Under the pieces are notes generated by a model. The model was not told the origin of the DNA and made no database searches. It saw only the letters and a list, made by a program, of their open reading frames with translations. The translations under genes were made by a program, and so were the position numbers. DNA of 64,000 nucleotides from Candidatus Rhodobacter oscarellae (lineage in GTDB: Bacteria > Pseudomonadota > Alphaproteobacteria > Rhodobacterales > Rhodobacteraceae): the NCBI RefSeq assembly GCF_001078595.1, contig NZ_LFTY01000001.1:800031-864030 (forward strand), written 5' to 3'. Below are positions 1 to 8,759 of this stretch, piece by piece (the first letter of the stretch is position 1; the number at the start of each line of letters is the position of its first letter).

Positions 1-198
1 GGCGCCAAAGCCGCCCTTTGCGTAGCTGACATTGACCGGCCGGGCGATCGCGGCGACCTGCTCGCCCGCGATCTCCGCCCAATTGGTCAGCAGCTTGGAC
101 ACGGCAAAGCCGCGGCTCTCGCTCGCCTTTCGGATGTCTCTTTGCACCAAGCCAATGGCGCGCTTAAAGCGCCCGGCTTGTAGGTTGCGATTGCTCAC
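1..198 (-). CDS. DUF721 (DciA-like) protein, N-terminal part
   Basis: The reading frame runs off the left window edge; 66 codons are visible. The start is GTG at 196-198, preceded by an AAAGGA Shine-Dalgarno about 7 nt upstream. The visible protein has the usual N-terminal look of the DUF721 family (WAEIAGEQVAAIARPV, then a VSYAKGGFGA segment). Members are small nucleic-acid-associated proteins; some bacterial relatives (DciA) help load the replicative helicase, but the short alphaproteobacterial forms are poorly characterised. It is divergent from mutY, an arrangement I recall as common in Rhodobacteraceae. Family assignment is from recognised motifs; function is not inferable from this fragment. 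Confidence 0.75.
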   Translation of the reverse strand, partial: MSNRNLQAGRFKRAIGLVQRDIRKASESRGFAVSKLLTNWAEIAGEQVAAIARPVNVSYAKGGFGA

Positions 199-277
199 TG
201 GCCAGTCCTTTACTAGGCGCTATTCTAGTGCCTGGCGCGCGCCGCGCCAGCACAAAGCCCGCGAAAGGGAATAAAGT

Positions 278-1318
278 TTGCGTGACGCCCTGAGTGACAG
301 CCTCATCGACTGGTACGATGCCCATGCCCGCCAGATGCCCTGGCGCGTCCGCCCCGCGGACCGCGCGGCGGGCGTGCGCCCCGATCCCTACCACGTGTGG
401 CTGTCCGAGGTCATGCTGCAACAAACCACCGTGGCCGCCGTGCGGGCCTATTTCCTGCGCTTTCTTGAACGCTGGCCGCGGGTAGAAGACCTGGCCGCCG
501 CGGAGGATGGCGACGTTATGGGCGAGTGGGCGGGGCTGGGCTATTATGCCCGCGCGCGAAACCTGTTGAAATGCGCGCGCGCAGTGGTCGCCGAGCACGG
601 CGGTCGCTTTCCGACCACCCGCGAGGCCCTGCTCGGCCTACCCGGCGTCGGGCCCTACACCGCCTCTGCGATCGCCGCGATAGCCTTTGACGAGCCCGCC
701 ACCGTGGTTGATGGCAATGTTGAGCGGGTCATGGCCCGGCTTCATGCCGTTGAGACCCCGCTTCCCACCGCGAAACCGGAACTCACAAAGCTTGCCGAGG
801 ATCTGACCCCCAACCACCGGCCCGGCGACTATGCCCAGGCCGTCATGGACCTTGGCGCCACGATCTGCACGCCCAAGCGACCGGCCTGCGGCATCTGCCC
901 CTGGATGGAAGGTTGCACCGCACGGGCCCGCGGCATCCAAGCGGAGCTGCCGCGAAAGATCCCCAAACAGAAAAAGCCCACGCGCTTTGGTATCGCCTAT
1001 TTGGCGCGCCGCGCGGATGGCGCCTGGCTGTTGGAGCGGCGCCCCGACCGCGGCCTGCTGGGCGGGATGCTGGGATGGCCCGGGGCCGAATGGGGCGCCG
1101 AGGCCGTCGAAGCGCCGCCCCTTGAGGCCGAATGGAACGACCCGGGCGCCGAGGTCCGGCATACTTTCACGCATTTCCATCTGCGGATGGCCCTACGCGT
1201 GGCGGAGGTCGGGCCGGACGCCCAGCCGCGCAGCGGCAGCTTTGTTGCCGCAAACGATTTCCGCCCCTCTGACCTTCCGACGGTGATGCGTAAGGCATAT
1301 AATCTGGTCACAGGTTAA
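278..1318 (+). CDS. mutY: A/G-specific adenine DNA glycosylase MutY
   Basis: Removes adenine mispaired with 8-oxoguanine or guanine in base excision repair. At 346 aa it is a normal family length. Visible hallmarks: the N-terminal catalytic segment EVMLQQTTV, the helix-hairpin-helix LPGVGPYT (about residues 121-128), the catalytic Asp in VDGNVERV (about residue 145), and the 4Fe-4S cysteine pattern C-X6-C-X2-C-X5-C in the ICTPKRPACGICPWMEGC stretch. The C-terminal third (from about residue 230) is the NUDIX-like domain that recognises 8-oxoG. The start is TTG at 278 with a GAAAGGGA ribosome site 7 nt upstream; no better start lies nearby. Divergent from the DUF721 gene. Confidence 0.96.
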   Translation: MRDALSDSLIDWYDAHARQMPWRVRPADRAAGVRPDPYHVWLSEVMLQQTTVAAVRAYFLRFLERWPRVEDLAAAEDGDVMGEWAGLGYYARARNLLKCARAVVAEHGGRFPTTREALLGLPGVGPYTASAIAAIAFDEPATVVDGNVERVMARLHAVETPLPTAKPELTKLAEDLTPNHRPGDYAQAVMDLGATICTPKRPACGICPWMEGCTARARGIQAELPRKIPKQKKPTRFGIAYLARRADGAWLLERRPDRGLLGGMLGWPGAEWGAEAVEAPPLEAEWNDPGAEVRHTFTHFHLRMALRVAEVGPDAQPRSGSFVAANDFRPSDLPTVMRKAYNLVTG

Positions 1319-1502
1319 TCTTTTTCTCGGCACGGTTCCCCACCACCACCCATCTATGATGGGGCGATTCGCCCTAAGATTTCCCGAATTTCCCCCGCGC
1401 CCCGCCACGCGCCACCTCCCCGCGTCCTTGGCCCGCATCCCAAGCCTCTCTGGACCCGGTCCGGGCTTTGGGACATCGTGCCCTGAAAACAGGGAGAGAG
1501 AC

Positions 1503-2201
1503 ATGATCGAAGAACCGCCCCTACTGACCATTAAGCGCCCCGCCCGGCGCCCCACTGACGCGCAGATCGCCGCCTTCCAAGGCGTGCCCACAGGTTTCGT
1601 CGTGGACGCGATGATGGGCGGCGGCACGATGGCGTCGACCATCCGCCCGCTGGGCGAGGGGCGCGACCTGAATTGCGTGGCGGCGGGCCCGGCCCTGACC
1701 GTCGAGACTGGCCCGGCGGACATCCTGGCGCTTCTGGCCGCGCTGGGGTCCATCCAGGACGGCGACGTGGTGGTCTCTAGCTTTGCCGCGCATCAGGGCT
1801 GCGCCGCCGCGGGCGACCGGGTCAGCGCAATGATGAAGAACTGCGGCGCGGCTGGGTTCGTCACCGACGGCCCTGCGCGCGATTACGCGGGCATCGTCGC
1901 GGTCGGTCTGCCGATCTGGTGCACCGGGCTGACGCCGAACACGCCCTTCGGCAAGGGCCCCGGCACGGTCGGCCTGCCGATCCAGAGCGGCGGGCTAGAG
2001 GTCGAGACCGGCGACATGATCGTGGCCGACATGGACGGCGTCGTGGTTGTCCCCTTCGAGCGGCTCGACGAGGTGCTCGCGCAGCTACAGAAAGTGCAAG
2101 ACCTAGAAGCCGCGCTGCATGCGGATCTGCAAGAGGGCCTGAAGGTGCCGCCGGATATCGAGACGCTCTTGAAAAGCGACCAGGTGCGCTATGTCGACTA
2201 A
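1503..2201 (+). CDS. RraA-like / HMG-CHA aldolase family protein
   Basis: A 232-aa protein of the RraA/demethylmenaquinone methyltransferase-like fold. Members include the RNase E inhibitor RraA and 4-carboxy-4-hydroxy-2-oxoadipate or HMG aldolases; the family signature here is the central stretch GFVTDGPARDYAGI followed by LPIWCTG, with the metal/oxyanion region GDMIVADMDGVVVVP near residues 175-190. The Asp-rich VTDGPARD segment fits the divalent-metal-dependent aldolase group better than classical RraA, but the substrate cannot be told. The ATG at 1503 has a good GGGAGAGA site; the frame stays open upstream to 1356 but that part looks non-coding. It is followed about 120 bp later by mcd. 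Confidence 0.8.
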   Translation: MIEEPPLLTIKRPARRPTDAQIAAFQGVPTGFVVDAMMGGGTMASTIRPLGEGRDLNCVAAGPALTVETGPADILALLAALGSIQDGDVVVSSFAAHQGCAAAGDRVSAMMKNCGAAGFVTDGPARDYAGIVAVGLPIWCTGLTPNTPFGKGPGTVGLPIQSGGLEVETGDMIVADMDGVVVVPFERLDEVLAQLQKVQDLEAALHADLQEGLKVPPDIETLLKSDQVRYVD

Positions 2202-2246
2202 GGCGGCGCGCGACGGGAAAGTCATTAACTGACTTTTTGGGGTGCG

Positions 2247-2280
2247 CTTTCGTATTATTGTTGCGCTGCGACTGCGAAAG
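2247..2280. promoter_or_regulatory. Inverted repeat upstream of mcd
   Basis: CTTTCG at 2247-2252 is mirrored by CGAAAG at 2275-2280 in the leader of mcd, with GC-rich TTGCGCTGCGAC between. It could be a regulator site for the acyl-CoA dehydrogenase gene or a leader hairpin. Only the symmetry is seen; no regulator is identified. Confidence 0.3.
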
Positions 2281-2318
2281 GAATATGCCGCACCGAAGCA
2301 TTTTGAAGGAGCGCACCC

Positions 2319-4001
2319 ATGGCCCATGATGGACAGAACGCGATGACCGAAAGCCCCGTTCTCCCCGATCTTCTGGGGCTCACCGGTGCCGCCGTGGCGC
2401 CGGTTCGGGCGCTGCTGGCGACCGCGACGGACCGCGTGCGCGAGATGGTCACGGCCGAGGGGCGGGTCTCTGGCGCGCTCCTGGAGCAACACCAGACCGC
2501 CGCCCATGGCCTGGCCTGGCTGGCCACCTACGCCGAGAGCCTGACCCAGATGCAGGGCTGGGCCGAGCGGCTAGAGGCCGAGGGCAAGTTCGGCGAGATG
2601 GAGCAGCTGCTGCACCAGATCGCCTTTGGCGAGTATCTCTGGCAGATCTATGGCGGCCTCCCGATGAGCCAGACCGAGATCCTGCGCCCACAGGACATCG
2701 GCCTGACCCAGGACGACCAGCGCGCGATGATGGTGCCCGAGGTGATGCGCCTGACCCAGGAGGGCAACAGCCAGGCCGCGCGGATGCGGCTGGTGGCGCT
2801 GATGCAGGACAACGCGGGGCATGCCACCTTCGGCGGCACCGGCCTGGACGAAGAGCTGGAGATGATCCGCGACCAGTTCCGCCGCTACGCCGACGAGCAG
2901 GTCATCCCGCACGCCCATGAGTGGCACCTGAAGGACGAGCTGATCCCCATGGAGGTGATCGACGAGCTCGCCGAGTTGGGCGTCTTCGGCCTGACCATCC
3001 CCGAGGAGCATGGCGGGTTCGGCCTGTCCAAGGCCTCGATGGTGGTGGTTTCCGAAGAGCTTTCAAGAGGTTACATCGGCGTCGGCTCGCTGGGCACGCG
3101 GTCAGAGATCGCCGCCGAGCTGATCCTCTGCGGCGGGACGGAGGCGCAAAAGGAGAAGTGGTTGCCGGGGCTGGCGTCGGGCGAGATCCTGCCCACGGCG
3201 GTGTTCACCGAGCCCAACACGGGTTCTGACCTGGGCAGCCTGCGCACGAAGGCCGTGAAGGACGGCGACGACTGGGTCATCACCGGCAACAAGACCTGGA
3301 TCACCCATGCCGCGCGCACCCATGTGATGACCGTGCTGGCGCGCAGCGTGCCAGACACCAACAATTACAAGGGCTTGTCGATGTTCCTGGCCGAGAAGAC
3401 GCCCGGCACGGACGAGGCGCCTTTCGTGGACGAGGGCATCTCTGGCGGCGAGATCGAGGTGCTCGGCTACCGCGGTATGAAGGAGTACACGGTCAATTTC
3501 GATGGGTTCTCGGTGAAGGGTGAGAACCTGCTGGGTGGCGAAGAAGGTCAGGGATTCAAACAACTTATGCAGACTTTCGAGTCCGCGCGGATCCAAACCG
3601 CCGCCCGCGCCATCGGCGTGGCGCAGTCCGCGCTGGAGGCGGGGATGCAATACAGCCTAGACCGCAACCAGTTCGGCAAGGCCCTGATCAACTTCCCGCG
3701 CGTGGCGGGCAAGCTGGCGATGATGGCCACCGAGATCATGGTCACGCGGCAGTTAACCTATTATTCCGCAAGGCAAAAAGACGAGGGCAAGCGCTGCGAT
3801 CTGGAGGCCGGGATGGCCAAGCTGCTGGGCGCGCGGGTGGCCTGGTCCGCCGCCGACAACGCGCTGCAGATCCATGGCGGCAACGGCTTCGCGCTGGAGT
3901 ATCAGATCAGCCGGATCCTCTGCGACGCGCGCATTCTGAACATCTTTGAGGGCGCCGCAGAGATCCAAGCGCAGGTCATCGCCCGCCGCCTCTTGGGCTG
4001 A
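2319..4001 (+). CDS. mcd: (2S)-methylsuccinyl-CoA dehydrogenase
   Basis: A flavin acyl-CoA dehydrogenase of 560 aa. The extra N-terminal domain (roughly residues 10-160, with AAHGLAWLATYAESL and FGEYLWQIYGGLPMSQ) sets methylsuccinyl-CoA dehydrogenase apart from ordinary ~390-aa family members; it oxidises (2S)-methylsuccinyl-CoA to mesaconyl-CoA in the ethylmalonyl-CoA pathway of acetyl-CoA assimilation. The catalytic dehydrogenase part includes TEPNTGSDLGSLRT, the FAD-region GITGN-like VITGNKTWIT and the C-terminal QIHGGNGFALEYQISR and ILNIFEGAAEIQ motifs. Start ATG 2319 follows AAGGAG by 7 nt. No other ethylmalonyl-pathway gene lies in the window. The mcd assignment rests on domain layout and recognised N-terminal motifs. 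Confidence 0.85.
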   Translation: MAHDGQNAMTESPVLPDLLGLTGAAVAPVRALLATATDRVREMVTAEGRVSGALLEQHQTAAHGLAWLATYAESLTQMQGWAERLEAEGKFGEMEQLLHQIAFGEYLWQIYGGLPMSQTEILRPQDIGLTQDDQRAMMVPEVMRLTQEGNSQAARMRLVALMQDNAGHATFGGTGLDEELEMIRDQFRRYADEQVIPHAHEWHLKDELIPMEVIDELAELGVFGLTIPEEHGGFGLSKASMVVVSEELSRGYIGVGSLGTRSEIAAELILCGGTEAQKEKWLPGLASGEILPTAVFTEPNTGSDLGSLRTKAVKDGDDWVITGNKTWITHAARTHVMTVLARSVPDTNNYKGLSMFLAEKTPGTDEAPFVDEGISGGEIEVLGYRGMKEYTVNFDGFSVKGENLLGGEEGQGFKQLMQTFESARIQTAARAIGVAQSALEAGMQYSLDRNQFGKALINFPRVAGKLAMMATEIMVTRQLTYYSARQKDEGKRCDLEAGMAKLLGARVAWSAADNALQIHGGNGFALEYQISRILCDARILNIFEGAAEIQAQVIARRLLG

Positions 4002-4009
4002 ATCCAGCG

Positions 4010-4053
4010 GTCGGCAAAGCGTCGGCAAAGCGTCGGACATCTGTCGGGCAAGT
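4010..4053 (+). repeat. Phased 11-bp tandem repeat, locus 1
   Basis: Four consecutive 11-bp units, each beginning GTCGG: GTCGGCAAAGC at 4010 and again at 4021, GTCGGACATCT at 4032, and GTCGGGCAAGT at 4043. They sit just after the mcd stop codon. A second array with the same period and a nearly identical third and fourth unit lies at 52530-52585. Confidence 0.8.
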
Positions 4054-5151
4054 GTATGGCTTTTGAATGATCCCAAGAGCTTAGGGAAATCGCCGTTGAG
4101 CGGCGGCTCAACTTGACCGCGAGGGCCGCCGCAGACATACTCGTCCCATTCATTTGGGTCGATTGATTTGAGCACCAACTACGAAGACCTCCCGGCGCAA
4201 GTCCGCGCCCAGCGCCGCCGCAAGGCGCGACTGCGCGCCGAGTGGGCGGCGGCGGAGGCCGAGAACCAGACCCTGATCCAAGAGGTCACCGGCGCGCCGG
4301 ACACGCAGGCCATCGTGCGCATGACCCGCCGCCGGGGCCGGGCGGCGGAGACACGCGCCGGGTGGCTGTTCATCGGGCTGGTGATCACGATCCTTGCGGG
4401 GCTGATTTACTACCTCGGGCTGCCGTTTTTTCAAAACTATGTCGATGGTCGTGTGCTGACATTGCGCGAGACCCGCGCCGCCATTGCCAAGGTTGAGGAG
4501 GATCTTGATACGCGGTTGGAAACAGTTCGAGAAGATTTAGCCATCGCATTGACCGATGCCTTCGTACGGATCCCTGTGCCTACCGGCTCAGGCAGTGAGC
4601 ACTACTATGCCCTAATGCCTCTGGACGGGGGCCGGGTGATGGTTGCAGGCAGTCACAACACGTTGCTGATCTACGATCCTGCACATCCAGAACCGATCCA
4701 GCGGATCGACGTCCCAACCGGCAATCGCTCTGACGAATACCGCGCCATTCTGCCCCTGGACGAGGGCCGAGTGATGATCGCAGGCGATGACAATGCACTG
4801 TTGATTTATGATCCCGCACAGGCAGAGCCGATGCAGCGGATCCCCTTGCCCGTAAGCTCGGGCTTTGGATACACCGCTCTGCTGCCCCTGGACGAGGACC
4901 GGGTAATGCTTGCAGGCTATCCAAGCACGCTCCTGATCTATGACCCGGCTCAGCCAGAACATATCCAGCAGATCCCCGTGCCCATTGGAATCGGTAAATT
5001 GCGGTTCAATGCACTGCTGCCCCTGGACAAAGGTCGAGTGATGGTAGCGGGCGATTGGAATATGCTGTTGATTTATGATCCCGCTAAGGCAGAGCCAATA
5101 CAGCGGGTCCCCGCCCCAACCGGATCCATTTTTGAAGCTTACCGCGCCCTA

Positions 5152-6204
5152 AAGCGTTTCGACAAAAGTTTGAATCGGTTGGATTCCCACAGAGCTTGAA
5201 CTGTGATTCACCTTGATAGGGAGGATCACATCATGCCAGCACCATTGTCGACAGAACTGCGCGACCGCTTTGCGCGTTTGATCAGGGAAGGACTGTCCGG
5301 GAGAGAAGCCTCACGCCGCCTTCAGGTTTCTGCCGCCACTGGCGCTCGATGGGCCGGTCGAATCCGGAGTACCGGGGCTGCCACTGTTGCACTGATGGGA
5401 CGTCCTGCGGGATCGGGCAAGCTGGCCGACCATATAGAGTTCTTTAGGGAGTTGGTGACGCAGGACCCGGACATCACGTTATTCGAACTGCGTGATGCAC
5501 TCGCTGATGCGGAAGGGGTTGCGGTCCATCATTCCGCCATTGCGGGGTTGCTCAAGCGCCTCGGCTTCACGCACAAAAAAAGTCGTTGGTGGCCTCCGAG
5601 CGCCGCCATGCCAAGGTAAGGCGACGGCGGGCTGATTGGTTTGCTCATCGCATTCCGGCCGTCGGGGCCTCACCGGATCGTGTTGTCTTCATTGACGAAA
5701 CCGCCGTGAAGACGAACCTCACGCGGCTACGGGGCTGGGCGTCACGCGGCGAGCGCCTGACCATGGACGCGCCCTTCGGCAGTTGGGGGACGCAGACACT
5801 GATTGCCGGTCTGAGCTATGATGCGCTGATCGCACCCTGGGTCATCAAAGGCGCAATGGACGGTCCTGCTTTTGCCGCCTACATCCGCGAAGTGCTGGTG
5901 CCCGAAATCACACCCGGCACGGTGGTGATTCTCGACAACCTGGCCACGCATCGCAACAAGGAAGCAGCAGCCGCGCTAAAGGCGCATGGCTGCTGGTTTC
6001 TGTACCTGCCGCCACACTCCCCAGACCTCAACCCGATTGAACAAGCTTTCTCGAAGCTCAAGGCCCATCTCCGACGGATCGGAGCACGCTCGTTCACATC
6101 CGTCTTCAAAGCCATCGGTGAAATCTGTGACCTGTACGATCCGGAAGAATGCTCGAACTACTTCAAGGCCGCTGGATATGTCTCAAACTAATGTCGAAAC
6201 GCTC
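5152..6204 (+). mobile_element. IS630-family insertion sequence, copy 1
   Basis: A 1053-bp element flanked on both sides by the dinucleotide TA (5150-5151 and 6205-6206), the target duplication expected of the IS630/Tc1-mariner group. Terminal inverted repeats begin AAGCGTTTCGAC at the left and, read inward, GAGCGTTTCGAC at the right. The sequence matches copy 2 at 19496-20548 throughout the comparison I could make by eye, which suggests recent transposition. It interrupts a codon boundary (CTA|ATG) of the propeller gene and its removal restores that frame exactly. Confidence 0.95.
5233..6191 (+). CDS. IS630 transposase, made by -1 frameshift (copy 1)
   Basis: Two overlapping frames encode one DDE transposase. 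The first (5233-5619) carries an N-terminal helix-turn-helix region (LIREGLSGREASRRLQVS) and ends soon after an A7 run at 5575-5581. The second continues to 6191 and holds the catalytic triad: Asp in VVFIDETAVKTNL, Asp in VVILDNLATHRN, and Glu in SPDLNPIEQAFSKLK. The heptamer A AAA AAG at the run is a classic -1 slip site; slipping gives KKKSLVASERRHAKV, matching the family. Start ATG 5233 is preceded by GGGAGGA; a GTG at 5203 is possible but has no such site. Intact in both copies, so both elements are probably active. Confidence 0.92.
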
Positions 6205-7236
6205 TAATGCCCCTGGACAAGGGCCAGGTGATGATCGCAGGCAGCAACAATACGTTGCTAATCTATGATCCCGCAAAGCCAAAGTCGATCCAGCGGATCC
6301 CCGTTCCCACCGGCTCTGGCGATGAATGGTACTTTGACTTGCTGCCCCTAGATGGGGGCCGGGTTATGATCGCAGGTTCCGATAACACCGTGCTAATCTT
6401 TGACCCCGCCAAGGCAGAACCGATACAGCGGATCCCCGTCCCAACCAGCGATCGCGAAGGGCAGTACAATGCCCTTGCGCTTCTGGACGGGGGCCGAGTG
6501 ATGGTGGCGGGCAGCGACAATAGATTGCTGGTGCCAACAAATGAGCTCGCGGATGAAGTGCGAAACTTGCATGTAAAAGAACCTTATGGCCCGTCGGAAG
6601 TGGGCGCCGACGGTGAAGCCCCCCCGATAATACGGCCAGAGCAACGCCTCATCGAATTCATCAATGGACTGCCGGATCATCTGAAACCGCTTGTTTCAGG
6701 CAGTCTTGATACATTGCAAACAGCGAATGGTGAACGCCGCGTAGCGCAGAAGCGACAACAAGCGAACCAGGCATTTCTGGACGATCTGCCGAAGTATTTT
6801 ATGCAACAGCGGCGGCAAAGCTTTCTGGACTTCATGGCCGCCTGTCGCGGGGGAAATATCGCCCCAGCGCAAGATGGCAAGGGTGCAGATACTTTTGCCG
6901 AAGATATCGACAATGTCACACTGGCCTGCGTGCAGGGCTGGCGCGAGGGGCTGGAAGCCGACGAGGGCACTTGGTGGCATACCCTGGCCCAGCAGGTGCC
7001 GCCGGGCATCTTGCTGCTGTTCCTGCTGGCCACGCTGGGCGTTCTTTACCGCTATAACCTGCGGCTGGCGGGGTTCCATCACGGGCGCGCTGACGCGCTG
7101 GAGCTGTTGGCGCAGCGGGGCGCCTTCCATGCTGAGACGCTAGAGACCGTGGCCGCGGCGCTCTCGGCCGACCGGGTGGAGATGGGCCGCGCAGCGCGGG
7201 CGCCCGCCGATCAGGCCATCGACATGGCCCGCGCCA

Positions 7237-7947
7237 TCATGGCTCGGAAATAAGCCAGCCCACCACCCTGTCGCGGTCAAAGATCACGTCGTCGATCATC
7301 ACCCCCTGCGGGTCGCGGTTGGTTATGGAGATGCCGGCGATGTCCTCGGCACCATCGCTGCGGCGGAAGCCATAGCCCGCCAGCATCCACTCCAGCTCGA
7401 CCTCCGCGGTGTCGATCAGGGTGCCGTCGCGGCGGTAGAACGCCACCTCGATCCAGCCCTTCGGCGCGGGCGTCTTGGGCTCGGGCTCGGCGGTGACGCG
7501 AAAGCCCAGCGCCGATTGGTCCCGGTCGAAGAGGATCGACACGGCGCCCTCGCCGCCGCCGTTGCGCTTGGGAAAGCCGGGCGGGGCGATGCCCATGAGC
7601 TGGTTCGACATGAAGAAGATGAACTCGACCGCGAGGTTCTGGCCGGGCGCGCCGGGTTCTAGGGTAAGGGGCGACTGCGGCGCCAAGAGCAGCGCGTCAA
7701 AGCCGGCCTCCTGGGCGACCAGCTGGCCGCGGAAGCGCTCGGCGATGCGGGCCCCTTCGAACACCTGCGTGCCCTCGAGCGCGCGCCCGGGGGAGGCGCG
7801 TTTTGGGTAGTTCTCAAAGTCGATTAGGGCGCCCAGCTCTTGCTCCAGAGTCTCGTAGGGGACTTGCTGGATCGCCTGGGGCCATGCGGCGGTCGCGCAA
7901 ACGATCAGGGCCGCCGTGAGACCCGAAAGAAAACTGGGCCGTGCCAT
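7237..7947 (-). CDS. Secreted protein of unknown function
   Basis: A 236-aa protein with a clear signal peptide (MARPSFLSGLTAALIVCATA, cut probably after PQA). The remainder looks beta-rich: a DFENYP segment near residue 45, the hydrophobic stretch LAVEFIFFMSNQLMG, and repeated aromatic/acidic strands near the C-terminus ending IDDVIFDRDRVVGWLI. This layout resembles secreted carbohydrate-binding or PEP-CTERM-type beta-sandwich proteins (DFE at the start, DDV/DNV near the end), but I do not recognise a family. ATG 7947 was preferred over an upstream in-frame start because it opens directly onto the signal peptide. Its 3' end overlaps the convergent propeller gene by 17 bp. Confidence 0.65.
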   Translation of the reverse strand: MARPSFLSGLTAALIVCATAAWPQAIQQVPYETLEQELGALIDFENYPKRASPGRALEGTQVFEGARIAERFRGQLVAQEAGFDALLLAPQSPLTLEPGAPGQNLAVEFIFFMSNQLMGIAPPGFPKRNGGGEGAVSILFDRDQSALGFRVTAEPEPKTPAPKGWIEVAFYRRDGTLIDTAEVELEWMLAGYGFRRSDGAEDIAGISITNRDPQGVMIDDVIFDRDRVVGWLISEP

Positions 7948-8120
7948 GGGGCGATTGAGGCCCACGCGGCCCTTGCGTGTCAAGTGCGCGGTCTATGCGG
8001 GCGCCAAAGCATGTGCATTCTTCCCGCGCGCGGTGCCACGGATGCCGATCTGCGCCGCGGGTATTGGCGCGCTTGGGAAGAATTCAATTTGGGAACGGCC
8101 CGCGGCGCGGCGTGGCGCGG

Positions 8121-8759
8121 TCAGCTGAGGCCCTTCAACGCGGCGGTCAGTTTCTTGAGGTTCCTGCCCTGCCTTTCGTGCAGCGCGCGGACCTCGATGG
8201 CCTCGGTTTTCACCAGGCTAATGCCCTCGATCAGCATATCAATGAACAGCGGCTTGCCGCTGCGCTCGGAGACGCGGTAGGTCACCTCGAACGGCGCCGA
8301 GCCGGCCAGGCGGGTCACGGTTTTGACCTGAAAGTAGGACTTCCACGGCCCCGCCGATTGCACCTCGATTCGCCCCCCCACGAATTCGCGGAAGCGCGTG
8401 CCGTATTTGCGCGCCATGTAGCCCTGGAACGCCCTGGTGAAGTCGCGCATCTCGGCGCGGCTGGCGCTACGGGCCGGCGGGCCCAGCACGAGCTGCGCAA
8501 TCAGCGCCACATCGGCGTATTTGGCGAACAGGTCCTTCTCGAAGGCCGCGATCATGCGGCTCTGCGACATGCCCGAATTGATGATGCGATTGAAATCCGC
8601 CACCAGCTTGTCGATCAGCCCCTCGGCCTCGCGCGTGCTGAGGGCGCGCGCGGAGCCCGGCAGCAAAGCCGCACCCGCCGCCAAGGCGGCCCCGCCCATC
8701 AGGACGGCGCGGCGCGTTGGATCAGTTCGCGAAGGGGTCAAATCCAAAGGGGTCGGCAT
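8121..8759 (-). CDS. mlaC: MlaC-family phospholipid-binding protein
   Basis: Periplasmic lipid carrier of the MlaC/Ttg2D family (212 aa), shuttling phospholipids between the outer-membrane lipoprotein MlaA and an inner-membrane ABC transporter. Visible features: an N-terminal twin-arginine-like signal (TRRAVLMGGAALAAGAALLP, cut after SARA), then the family stretch EGLIDKLVADFNRIINSG, FEKDLFAKYADVALIAQLVLG and FTRAFQGYMARKYGTRF. It overlaps the 3' end of mlaA (stop at 8722), so the two are translationally linked. ATG 8759 has AGAAG upstream; an ATG at 8768 three codons earlier is equally possible. The mlaFED transporter genes are not in this window. Confidence 0.85.
   Translation of the reverse strand: MPTPLDLTPSRTDPTRRAVLMGGAALAAGAALLPGSARALSTREAEGLIDKLVADFNRIINSGMSQSRMIAAFEKDLFAKYADVALIAQLVLGPPARSASRAEMRDFTRAFQGYMARKYGTRFREFVGGRIEVQSAGPWKSYFQVKTVTRLAGSAPFEVTYRVSERSGKPLFIDMLIEGISLVKTEAIEVRALHERQGRNLKKLTAALKGLS

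Larger units (their letters stand above)
4168..7253 (+). pseudogene. Two-TM protein with seven propeller-like repeats, split by IS630
   Basis: Joining 4168-5151 to 6207-7253 gives one uninterrupted 676-aa frame; the IS630 copy lies between. Residues 1-65 are charged and cytoplasmic-like, a TM segment follows (GWLFIGLVITILAGLIYYLG), then a short coiled stretch and repeats of about 43 aa with the pattern PLDxGRVMVAGxxNxLLIYDPAxxEPIQRIPVPTG. Four repeats precede and three follow the insertion, seven in all, the commonest blade number of beta-propellers. A helical region and a second TM helix (GILLLFLLATLGVLY) end the protein. Start TTG 4168 has a weak ribosome site. The C-terminal piece (6207-7253) could be expressed alone only if a new start is used. 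Family and function unrecognised; the propeller is an inference from repeat length and number. Confidence 0.8.

Noticed and set aside
1356-1502. Longer N-terminus for the RraA-like gene
   Set aside because: Pro/Arg-rich and unlike the family; GGGAGAGA stands directly before the ATG at 1503.
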